Positions 1-7,336 of a stretch of 64,000 bases of DNA are shown piece after piece. This DNA comes from Microlunatus antarcticus (GTDB taxonomy: Bacteria > Actinomycetota > Actinomycetes > Propionibacteriales > Propionibacteriaceae). The DNA lies in contig NZ_JACHZG010000001.1 in NCBI RefSeq assembly GCF_014193425.1, positions 992,001-1,056,000 on the forward strand, written 5' to 3'. The notes under the pieces were generated by a model. That model saw only the letters and a program-made list of their open reading frames with translations. It had not been told where the DNA came from and searched no databases. Position numbers and translations under genes: made by a program. The first letter of the stretch is position 1; each line of letters begins with the position of its first letter.

Positions 1-763
1 CCTGATCCGCACGGTCGCCGCCGCGTACGCCAACGGCTGGCGCCAGGTGAAGCTCTACTTCATGTGCGGGCTGCCGACCGAGACCGACGAGGACGTCCTC
101 GCCATCGGCACCCTGGTCAAGCGCGTGATCGACACCGGCCGCAAGGTCAGCGGCCGTCGCGACATCCGCTGCACGGTGAGCATCGGCGGCTTCGTGCCCA
201 AGCCGCACACCCCGTTCCAGTGGGCCGCGCAGTGCGAGGCGGACGTGATCGACGACCGCCTCCGGCAGCTGCGGGCCATGGTGCAGAGCGACCGGCAGTA
301 CGGCAAGGCCATCGGGTTCCGCTACCACGACGGCAAGCCCGGCGTGGTCGAGGGCCTGCTCAGCCGCGGCGACCGCCGGGTCGGGCGGGTCATCGAGGCG
401 GTCTGGCGCGACGGCGGCCGCTTCGACGGCTGGAGCGAGCACTTCTCGTACGAGCGCTGGATGCGCTGCGCCGCCGAGGCCCTCGACGGGACGGGCGTCG
501 ACGTCGCCTGGTTCACCACGCGCGAGCGCGAGTACGCCGAGGTGCTCCCCTGGGACCACCTCGACTCCGGGCTGGACAAGGACTGGCTGTGGGAGGACTG
601 GCAGGACGCCCTCGACGAGCGCGAGGTCGAGGACTGCCGCTGGACCCCGTGCTTCGACTGCGGCGTCTGCCCGCAGATGGACACCTCGATCCAGATCGGC
701 CCGACCGGCCGGACGCTGCTCCCGATCGCCCAGGTCAAGCAGGGCGTCACCGCCTCGCCGTAA
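1..763 (+). CDS. TIGR03960-type B12-binding/radical SAM protein, C-terminal part (5' truncated)
   Basis: The frame is open from base 2, so the true start lies to the left of the window. The visible part carries the end of the radical SAM core (KLYFMCGLPTETDED) followed by the family's C-terminal region, with a cysteine cluster near the end (CFDCGVCPQ) and the closing IGPTGR segment. This is known from TIGR03960 proteins, a B12-binding radical SAM family of unknown substrate. In most actinomycetes its gene sits directly before a DUF2344 gene and rne, and in some bacteria the two are fused. Here the DUF2344 partner lies 2.4 kb downstream, after two inserted genes. An internal GTG at 47 is not a plausible start because homologous sequence continues upstream of it. 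Confidence 0.88.
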   Translation, partial: LIRTVAAAYANGWRQVKLYFMCGLPTETDEDVLAIGTLVKRVIDTGRKVSGRRDIRCTVSIGGFVPKPHTPFQWAAQCEADVIDDRLRQLRAMVQSDRQYGKAIGFRYHDGKPGVVEGLLSRGDRRVGRVIEAVWRDGGRFDGWSEHFSYERWMRCAAEALDGTGVDVAWFTTREREYAEVLPWDHLDSGLDKDWLWEDWQDALDEREVEDCRWTPCFDCGVCPQMDTSIQIGPTGRTLLPIAQVKQGVTASP

Positions 764-804
764 TCGCGTCGAGGCGACCGGCCGGGTCGCCCTAGGCTGC
801 GGGC

Positions 805-1455
805 ATGGTCGTCGCCGCCCTCACCGAGACTCCCGCCACCGAGACCCCCGTCACCACGCTCGACGAGCTCGTCGCCGTCGTGGGGGAGCCGATCCCGAGG
901 GTGCGCGACAAGGTGCGCGACCGCCTCCACGACCTCGACCGGCAGTGGCTGGCGGCCTCGCCCTTCTGCGTGCTCGCGAGCTCGGACGCCGAGGGCCGCC
1001 TGGACACCTCGCCCAAGGGCGACCCGGCCGGGCAGCTCGTGCACGTCCTCGACGAGACGACCCTGGCCATCGCCGAACGCCCCGGCAACCGGCGGGTCGA
1101 CGGCTACAAGAACGTCCTCGCCAACCCGCATGTCGGGCTGATCTTCCTGATCCCCGGCCGCGACGACACCCTCCGGGTCAACGGGCGGGCCCGGCTCGTC
1201 TCCGACGCGCCGTGGTTCGACGACATGAGGGTCAAGGGCTCCCGGCCGATCCTCGGCCTCGTCGTCGAGGTGGAGGAGGTCTTCACCCACTGCGCGAAGG
1301 CGTTCCTGCGTGCACAGCTGTGGCACCCCGAGACCTGGGAGCCCGAGAGCACGCCCAGCCGGGCCGTCGTCGCCCACACCTTCGAGCGCGCCGACCAGAG
1401 CCTGGCCGAGGTCGAGCAGCACTACGGCCCGACCTACGGCGAACAGCTGTACTGA
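805..1455 (+). CDS. PPOX-type FMN-dependent flavoprotein (MSMEG_1061-like family)
   Basis: A 216-residue pyridoxamine-5'-phosphate-oxidase-fold protein. The split barrel can be read from SPFCVLASSDAEGRLDTSPKGDPAG (about residues 52-75) through RRVDGYKNVLANPHVGLIFLIPG (about 97-119) to the C-terminal HCAKAFLRAQLW segment (about 164-175). This order matches the FMN-binding MSMEG_1061-like members, which are thought to reduce or bind small cofactors, not to make pyridoxal phosphate. ATG 805 is used. The gene is cytoplasmic, with no signal peptide. It faces the Dyp-type peroxidase gene, with a hairpin between the two stops. The substrate cannot be told from sequence. Confidence 0.8.
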   Translation: MVVAALTETPATETPVTTLDELVAVVGEPIPRVRDKVRDRLHDLDRQWLAASPFCVLASSDAEGRLDTSPKGDPAGQLVHVLDETTLAIAERPGNRRVDGYKNVLANPHVGLIFLIPGRDDTLRVNGRARLVSDAPWFDDMRVKGSRPILGLVVEVEEVFTHCAKAFLRAQLWHPETWEPESTPSRAVVAHTFERADQSLAEVEQHYGPTYGEQLY

Positions 1456-1462
1456 GCCGCGA

Positions 1463-1491
1463 ACCGGCGCCCGCCCCCCAGGGGCGCCGGT
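1463..1491. terminator. Hairpin between convergent genes, probable bidirectional terminator
   Basis: ACCGGCGCCC and GGGCGCCGGT form a perfect 10-bp stem around a nine-base loop. It lies just after the flavoprotein stop and before the peroxidase stop on the other strand. There is no T tract, as is usual in high-GC actinomycetes, so termination is inferred from position and stem strength. Confidence 0.55.
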
Positions 1492-1499
1492 CCGGGCGG

Positions 1500-3011
1500 T
1501 CAGAGGCTCTGGATCGCGTCCAGGGCCGGGGCGAAGAAGTAGTCGCCGCCCTCCATCGTGACGAAGTGGGCCACGTCGAGCTGCGGCTTGTTCGTCGGGT
1601 CTTCGCTGAAGGGCGCCGCCCCCAGGAAGGGGAGCGTCCCCGGGTGGGGCTGCCCGATGATCGGGTCGGCGCCGCTGCCGACCTGGGGGAAGTCCTGCGC
1701 GTCGACCCAGGCCTGCTGCACGAACTCGAACTGCTCGGCGATCGAGCTGACGTAGCAGAGGAAGAGCAGCCCCCGCTGCTGCGTGGTGTGCCCGCTCAGC
1801 GCCTCGGCGTGGGACAGCTCGGGCCCGTACGCGATCCCGCGCCGCATCATCCGGTGCGTCTGGGTGAAGGCCTCGGCGTGCGCGACCTCCAGCTCGCTCG
1901 GCGTCGTGGTGTGCCGGACGTCGTCGCGCGGGTACGCCTTGCGCACGTGCGCCGCCCACGGGCAGCGCGCCCCCTCCCGGTCGTCGCCGAACTCGAAGTC
2001 GTTCTCCCGCGGCGTCCCCTCGGCGAGCGAGAGGTCGTCCTTGACCGGCGACAGCTCCAGCGCCGCGCCGCTCTTCCAGCGCCCGACGAGCTGGGCGCCG
2101 AGCAGCTCGGCGGAGACCGCGTCCGCCCCGGTCGTCTGCTTCGCCAGCGCCTTCACCGAGGCGTCGAACTCCGGCACCTTCTGGGCCAGCCGGCGGAACA
2201 CGAGGAACGAGCCCTGGTCCATGAACGGCACCGGTGGGACGGAGAGGGGACCCGGCCTCGCGAAGTCCGGGTCGGTCTCGCCCAGCTGGGGGTCCTGGCC
2301 CGGGTAGCCCAGGACGAACTCCCCGGGCCACAGCAGGTCCTGGCCGAGCGCTCCCTGCTCGGGCCGGTCGTCGGCGTCGACCGAGGGCGTGAGGATCGAG
2401 CCGTCCGGCGTGGTGCCCCGGACGCCGGGCTGGGAGACGCCATCGGCGTAGCCGAAGTGCTCGTGCCCGTGCACCGGGTCGGGGCGGACGACGCCGGCCT
2501 CCTCCCGCACGACGGTCCAGCCGTTCGCGCCGGCGGGCGCCAGGTGCAGCGCGATGGTGTCGTCGATCTCGGCCCGGCTCGCCCCGGCGAGGACGAAGAC
2601 GCCGTCCGCGTGACGCTCCGGGCCGACCGAGCGCCAGTGCGTCGGGTCCGGGTCGTCCAGCACGGCCTGCCGCGCCGCCATGCCCGCCTCGAACTCGGCA
2701 AGCCCGGGTGCCCCCGACAGCCCAGCGACGCCGAGCTTGGTCAGCCCGGTGAAGGTGAAGGCCACGTTCAGCCCGGGCGCGGGGATCAGCGCCGTCACGC
2801 CCCGGGTGCGCCGGTCGGCGACCTCGGCGCGCTGGTCGAGCACCGTCTCCATGCTCGTGATCGGCAGCCCCTTCAGGAAGGGCAGGAAGTCCGCGGCGGA
2901 GTCGATCCGGAAGAACAGCAGCAGCTCGTTCTTCTTCAGCAGCCCCGGGAGGATGTCCCCCTGGATCCTGGTCGTCGCGAGCACCGGCTCGGCGTGCACG
3001 TCACGCGTCAT
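1500..3011 (-). CDS. Dyp-type peroxidase
   Basis: A 503-residue haem peroxidase of the dye-decolorizing family, which uses H2O2 to oxidise phenolic or dye substrates. The family GxxDG motif is present as GYADGVSQP, followed by the haem-region segment CPWAAHVRKAYPRDD with the expected histidine and by HRMMRRGIAYG with the conserved arginine. The C-terminus MEGGDYFFAPAL is also typical. ATG 3011 is chosen because a GAGGGGA ribosome site sits just before it. Longer upstream reading is repeat-derived and not protein-like. There is no Tat or Sec signal, so it is probably cytoplasmic or encapsulated, but no encapsulin gene is seen nearby. It converges on the PPOX gene and is divergent from the DUF2344 gene. 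Confidence 0.9.
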   Translation of the reverse strand: MTRDVHAEPVLATTRIQGDILPGLLKKNELLLFFRIDSAADFLPFLKGLPITSMETVLDQRAEVADRRTRGVTALIPAPGLNVAFTFTGLTKLGVAGLSGAPGLAEFEAGMAARQAVLDDPDPTHWRSVGPERHADGVFVLAGASRAEIDDTIALHLAPAGANGWTVVREEAGVVRPDPVHGHEHFGYADGVSQPGVRGTTPDGSILTPSVDADDRPEQGALGQDLLWPGEFVLGYPGQDPQLGETDPDFARPGPLSVPPVPFMDQGSFLVFRRLAQKVPEFDASVKALAKQTTGADAVSAELLGAQLVGRWKSGAALELSPVKDDLSLAEGTPRENDFEFGDDREGARCPWAAHVRKAYPRDDVRHTTTPSELEVAHAEAFTQTHRMMRRGIAYGPELSHAEALSGHTTQQRGLLFLCYVSSIAEQFEFVQQAWVDAQDFPQVGSGADPIIGQPHPGTLPFLGAAPFSEDPTNKPQLDVAHFVTMEGGDYFFAPALDAIQSL

Positions 3012-3131
3012 GGTCGTCCCCTCGGTCGTGCGGCCGCCCTGACGCGAACCGTCGCCAAGCAGGAGCCGCCGCCCCGGCCGGTGATACGTGCACGAGGTGA
3101 CGTCGTCGGACGCGGCGGTAGGTTCTCGCCC

Positions 3132-3848
3132 ATGGCCCGAGACCAGCCGGAGCAGCAGGCGCCGCCCGTGCAGCGGCTGCGGATCCGCTACGCCAAGCGG
3201 GGCCGCGCGCGGTTCACCAGCAGCCGGGACTTCAGCCGGGCCTTCGAGCGGGCGCTGCGCCGGGCCGGCGTGCCGATGGCGTACTCCTCGGGCTTCTCGC
3301 CGCACCCGCGGATCTCGTACGCGAACGCCTGCGCCACCGGGGCGGCGAGCGAGGCGGAGTACTGCGAGATCGGGCTGACCGCCCCGTGCGACCCGGACCG
3401 TGTCCGGGAGGCGCTGGACACGGCGATGCCGGCGGGCCTGGACGTCGTCGAGGTGTGGGTGGCCCCGACGGGCGCGCTGGCCGACCGGCTGACCGGCTCG
3501 CACTGGTCCGTACGGCTGCCCGGCGCGGACCTCGTCCGGGTCGAGGCCGCGCTGGCGACGTTCCTGGGGAGCGAGGCCGTGGAGGTCCAGCGGATGACGA
3601 AGAACGGCCTGCGGTCCTTCGACGCCCGCGGCTGCGTCGTCTCGGCCACCATGACGCCGGACGGTCTCGACCTCGTGATCGCCCACGTCACCCCGCTCGT
3701 CCGGCCCGACGACGTCCTCTCCGCCCTCGTGGCGGTGGACGACGCGCTCGTGCTGCCGGACCCGCCCGTCCTGACCCGGCTGAGCCAGGGGGTGCTGGAC
3801 CACAACAGCGGCAGGATCACGGACCCGCGCGAAGAAGCTGCGTCCTGA
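3132..3848 (+). CDS. DUF2344 / TIGR03936-family protein, partner of the radical SAM protein
   Basis: A 238-residue cytoplasmic protein that begins with the family signature (LRIRYAKRGRARFTSSRD, then SGFSPHPRISYA). TIGR03936 domains occur either fused behind, or encoded next to, TIGR03960 radical SAM proteins, and their role is unknown; association with rne hints at RNA or ribosome-related modification. ATG 3132 is used. The gene is on the same strand as the radical SAM gene but is cut off from it by the PPOX and peroxidase genes, so it must use its own promoter in the roughly 120-bp gap before it. Its stop codon touches the first unit of a tandem repeat array. Confidence 0.85.
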   Translation: MARDQPEQQAPPVQRLRIRYAKRGRARFTSSRDFSRAFERALRRAGVPMAYSSGFSPHPRISYANACATGAASEAEYCEIGLTAPCDPDRVREALDTAMPAGLDVVEVWVAPTGALADRLTGSHWSVRLPGADLVRVEAALATFLGSEAVEVQRMTKNGLRSFDARGCVVSATMTPDGLDLVIAHVTPLVRPDDVLSALVAVDDALVLPDPPVLTRLSQGVLDHNSGRITDPREEAAS

Positions 3849-4104
3849 GGGGACGACCCCCACACCCCCGCGCGGGTTCCACTCGCTGGCGCTCGCGGAA
3901 CCCTGTCTTGTGGGGGGCGACCCCCACACCCCCGCGTGGGTTCCACTCGCTGGCGCTCGCGGAACCCTGTCTTGTGGGGGGCGACCCCCACACCCCCGCG
4001 TGGGTTCCACTCGCTGGCGCTCGCGGAACCCTGTCTTGTGGGGGGCGACCCCCACACCCCCGCGTGGGTTCCGCTCGCTGGCGCTCCCGGAACCCCTGTC
4101 CTGA
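3849..4104. repeat. Four tandem copies of a 64-bp GC-rich palindromic repeat
   Basis: The core CGACCCCCACACCCCCGCG recurs at 3854, 3918, 3982 and 4046, an exact 64-bp period. Units are nearly identical; the first and last are slightly diverged. Each internal unit can form two hairpins: TGTGGGGG-gcga-CCCCCACA, and GGGTTCC paired with GGAACCC around the segment CGCTGGCGCTCGC. Since 64 is not a multiple of three, the repeat does not encode a repeating peptide. Its position between the DUF2344 stop and the rne leader suggests a transcript-end or mRNA-stability role. It looks like a REP-type intergenic element. Confidence 0.85.
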
Positions 4105-4363
4105 AGGCCTGTTAGTCCGGGTGTGGGATACTCGGTCCAGACCGAAGGCTCAGCAGCCATCGGTCGTGGCGACACCAGGTCGCGGGGTGACAGCCCGCGG
4201 CTCCGCGTGACCACGGAGCTCCACCGCGACGGGCGGCCCCTCGGGCCCGTGCCTGACCGCGGGTCCCCGTGCGCGGCGCCAGTCCCGCAGGCTTCCGTCC
4301 TCCCGGCCACGCCGGAGGGCGACCGACATCGGCGCGAACCTCCGCGCCGCGAATGGAGTTCGA
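4105..4363 (+). other. Long structured leader region of rne
   Basis: About 260 bases with no convincing gene separate the repeat array from the rne start. Several stems are visible, such as GCTCCG paired with CGGAGC around 4200-4220 and GGCCC paired with GGGCC around 4235-4250. Long 5' untranslated regions that allow RNase E to control its own mRNA are known in enterobacteria; whether this leader works likewise is inference. It matches no riboswitch class I recognise. Confidence 0.4.
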
Positions 4364-7336
4364 GTGCTCGACCACGAGCCCGACGCAGAGCAGACCCCCA
4401 CCACCCCCGCGGCCACGACGCCGCCGCGCCGCCGCCGCGCCGCGAGCCGCCCGGCCGGGCCGCCCGCCGCGGCCCCGGTCGTCACGGAGCCTGCGGCTCC
4501 GGTGGCCCAGACCTCGGTGACCGAGACCGCGGACGACGCACCGCCGCCCGGCGGCCTCGAGCCCGCCACCAGCACCGCCGCCGACCCGGTCGGCAACCCG
4601 GTCGCCGACCGTCTCGACGCCCTCGTGTCCGAGGCGGCAGCACCCGCGGCGCCCGCCCCCGTCGGCGCCGAGACCGCCGAGCCCGAGGCACGACCCGCCC
4701 GGCGTACGCGCAAGGCGGCCACCCGCAAGGCCGCGGCCCCGGTCGTGCCGGCGCCCGACGACGCGAGCGCCACCCCCGAGGCCACGCCCGAGGCGCCGGT
4801 CGAGCGCCCCACCCGACGTCGTGCGCGCAAGACCGCCGCACCCGCGCCGGAGCCGGTCGTCGAGGTCGACGTGCTGAGCCCCGACGCGCAGGTCGAGCTC
4901 GCGACCGCCGAGCAGGAAGCCTCCACCGACTTCGGGTCCGACGCCCGGCCGGACGATGCCCCCGCCGACGTCGCGGCCGCCGAGGCCGACGTCGCGGAGA
5001 TCTCCGCGGCGCTCGAGGACGACGCCCCCGGTCTCGTGGTCGCCGCCGTCGACGTGGTCGAGGACGAGCCCGCGGTCGAGGCGCCCCTCGAGGACGACGC
5101 CGAGAGCACCGACGGCGACGAGACGACCGACGAGACGACCAGCGAGACGACCGACGAGCCCACGGACGAGACCGACGAGGACTCCGACGACGACGAGGAC
5201 GAGTCCTCCGACGCCTCCGCCGAGAGCGGGGACGGCAGCCGTCGCCGCCGTCGCCGCCGTGGCGGGCGCCGCCGTCGCCGTACCGGTGACGGCGAGAGCG
5301 ACGACAGCGCCGAGGACACCGAGGCGTCCGAGGGCGACGAGCCGACCGACGCGGCGGGGGAGACCCCGGCCGCCGACGGCGACGAGTCCGGCGAGGAGCA
5401 GGGCGAGGAGGGTGACGGCACGCGTCGTCGCCGTCGTCGTCGTCGTCGTCGCGGCGAGGAGGCCGAGCCCGCGGCCGACGACCCCACCGAGGTCGTCGTC
5501 CGGGTGCGCGAGCCCCGCAAGTCGTCCAGGGCGGCCAAGCCCGCCGACGACCAGGTCACCGGGATCACCGGGTCGACCCGCATGGAGGCCAAGCGTCAGC
5601 GCCGGCGCGAGGGTCGCGACGCCGGCCGTCGCCGCGCGCCGATCCTCAGCGAGGCCGAGTTCCTGGCCCGCCGCGAGGCCGTCACGCGCCGGATGATCAT
5701 CCGGCAGCGCGACGACCTGACCCAGATCGCCGTCCTCGAGGACGACATCCTGGTCGAGCACTACGTGGACCGCGAGTCCGCGACGTCGCTGATCGGCAAC
5801 GTCTACCTCGCACGCGTCCAGAACGTCCTGCCGAGCATGGAGGCCGCGTTCGTCGACATCGGTCGCGGGCGCAACGCCGTCATCTACGCCGGCGAGGTCG
5901 ACTGGGACTCGTTCGGTGCGCAGGGCCAGAACCGCAAGGTCGAGAAGGTCCTCAAGTCGGGCCAGACCATCCTGGTCCAGGTCACGAAGGACCCGGTCGG
6001 GGCCAAGGGCGCCCGGCTGACGAACCACGTCTCGATCCCGGGCCGCTACATCGTCTACGCCCCGAGCGGGCACCTGTCGGGCATCTCCCGCAAGCTCCCG
6101 GAGAACGAGCGCAAGCGGCTCAAGGACATCCTCTCCGGCCTGGTCGGCGAGGCGAGCGTCATCGTCCGCACCGCGGCCGAGGGCGCGAGCGAGGAGGAGC
6201 TGGTCCGCGACGTCAACCGGCTCAAGGCCCAGTGGTCCGACATCGAGGCCAAGGTCGCCGGTGGGCACGCGCCCCAGCTGCTCTACGGCGAGCCGGACCT
6301 CACCGTCCGCATCGTCCGCGACCTCTTCACCGAGGACTTCAGCGAGCTGATCGTGTCCGGCAACGCCGGGCCGGACGACGCGTACGACGCCATCGACGGC
6401 TACGTCCAGCACGTCGCCCCGCACCTGGCGGACCGCCTCAAGCGCTACGAGCCGGAGGACGGCGACGACGGCGACGCCTTCTCGCGCTTCCGCATCGACG
6501 AGCAGATCTCCAAGGCGCTGGAGCGCAAGGTCTTCCTGCCCTCGGGTGGCTCGCTGGTCATCGACCGCACCGAGGCGATGACGGTCATCGACGTCAACAC
6601 CGGCAAGTTCACCGGCAGCGGCGGCAACCTCGAGGCCACCGTCACCAGCAACAACCTGGAGGCGGCCGAGGAGATCGTGCGGCAGCTCCGGCTGCGCGAC
6701 GTCGGCGGCATCATCGTCATCGACTTCATCGACATGGTCCTGCCCGCCAACCGCGAGCTGCTGCTCCGCCGGCTGGTGGAGTGCCTCGGCCGGGACCGCA
6801 CGCGCCACCAGGTGGCCGAGGTGACGAGCCTCGGGCTGGTGCAGATGACGCGCAAGAAGATCGGCACCGGGCTGCTGGAGGCCTTCAGCTCCGAGTGCCC
6901 GGTCTGCCACGGCCGCGGCTACGAGATCCACGAGGAGCCGGTCGACAGCCAGCGTCAGGCCGACGGCGGGGCGCGCGAGCAGCGCGGCAGCGGCCGCTCG
7001 GGCAACGGCGGCTCGGGCAACGGCGCCAACTCCGGCAACGGTGGTGGCTCGGGCAACGGTGGCGGGAACCGCTCCTCCGACAACGGGGGCAACGGCAACG
7101 GCCGCTCCTCGGGGAACGGCCACGACCACTCCTCCGGCCAGGACTCACCCGGCTCGGGCCGCTCCGGTCGCAGCCGTGGCGGCCGCGGACGTGGTCGCTC
7201 GGACGACGCCCCGGAGCCCACCGCGGACGCCCCGGAGACCTCCGGCGGCACCGACCCGGCCATCAAGGCCGCCGTGCAGCACGCGATCGCCGAGGTGGCC
7301 GCCTCCGCGCGGTCGACGGACGAGGCGGACAGCTGA
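4364..7336 (+). CDS. rne: Ribonuclease E/G with long disordered N-terminal extension
   Basis: A 990-residue endoribonuclease for mRNA decay and rRNA/tRNA processing. Residues 1 to about 420 are acidic and Ala/Pro-rich, broken by two arginine tracts (about 290-310 and 355-365). An S1 RNA-binding domain follows (about 470-560, LIGNVYLARVQNVLPSMEAAFVDIG). The DNase I-like catalytic core carries the Mg-binding aspartates in DVNTGKF (D743) and DFIDM (D787), and the Zn-link CPVC at 845-848. The last 130 residues are Gly/Asn/Ser-rich. GTG 4364 follows GGAG at suitable spacing; the nearby ATG 4353 is out of frame. The catalytic core sits near the C-terminus, the actinobacterial arrangement, not the E. 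coli one. Confidence 0.95.
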   Translation: MLDHEPDAEQTPTTPAATTPPRRRRAASRPAGPPAAAPVVTEPAAPVAQTSVTETADDAPPPGGLEPATSTAADPVGNPVADRLDALVSEAAAPAAPAPVGAETAEPEARPARRTRKAATRKAAAPVVPAPDDASATPEATPEAPVERPTRRRARKTAAPAPEPVVEVDVLSPDAQVELATAEQEASTDFGSDARPDDAPADVAAAEADVAEISAALEDDAPGLVVAAVDVVEDEPAVEAPLEDDAESTDGDETTDETTSETTDEPTDETDEDSDDDEDESSDASAESGDGSRRRRRRRGGRRRRRTGDGESDDSAEDTEASEGDEPTDAAGETPAADGDESGEEQGEEGDGTRRRRRRRRRRGEEAEPAADDPTEVVVRVREPRKSSRAAKPADDQVTGITGSTRMEAKRQRRREGRDAGRRRAPILSEAEFLARREAVTRRMIIRQRDDLTQIAVLEDDILVEHYVDRESATSLIGNVYLARVQNVLPSMEAAFVDIGRGRNAVIYAGEVDWDSFGAQGQNRKVEKVLKSGQTILVQVTKDPVGAKGARLTNHVSIPGRYIVYAPSGHLSGISRKLPENERKRLKDILSGLVGEASVIVRTAAEGASEEELVRDVNRLKAQWSDIEAKVAGGHAPQLLYGEPDLTVRIVRDLFTEDFSELIVSGNAGPDDAYDAIDGYVQHVAPHLADRLKRYEPEDGDDGDAFSRFRIDEQISKALERKVFLPSGGSLVIDRTEAMTVIDVNTGKFTGSGGNLEATVTSNNLEAAEEIVRQLRLRDVGGIIVIDFIDMVLPANRELLLRRLVECLGRDRTRHQVAEVTSLGLVQMTRKKIGTGLLEAFSSECPVCHGRGYEIHEEPVDSQRQADGGAREQRGSGRSGNGGSGNGANSGNGGGSGNGGGNRSSDNGGNGNGRSSGNGHDHSSGQDSPGSGRSGRSRGGRGRGRSDDAPEPTADAPETSGGTDPAIKAAVQHAIAEVAASARSTDEADS

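Noticed and set aside
322-2331. 669-residue open frame on the minus strand across three genes
   Set aside because: It covers the peroxidase, flavoprotein and radical SAM genes in the wrong frame and matches nothing.
3849-4104. Repeat array as a CRISPR
   Set aside because: The units are directly tandem with no unique spacers, and no cas genes are nearby.
3012-4310. N-terminal extension of the Dyp peroxidase through the repeats
   Set aside because: The extended frame reads across the 64-bp repeats and lacks protein-like composition; a good ribosome site marks ATG 3011.
4112-7129. 1005-residue open frame opposite rne
   Set aside because: It is the mirror of the GC-rich rne codons, is extremely rich in Val/Gly/Ala/Asp, and has no domain.
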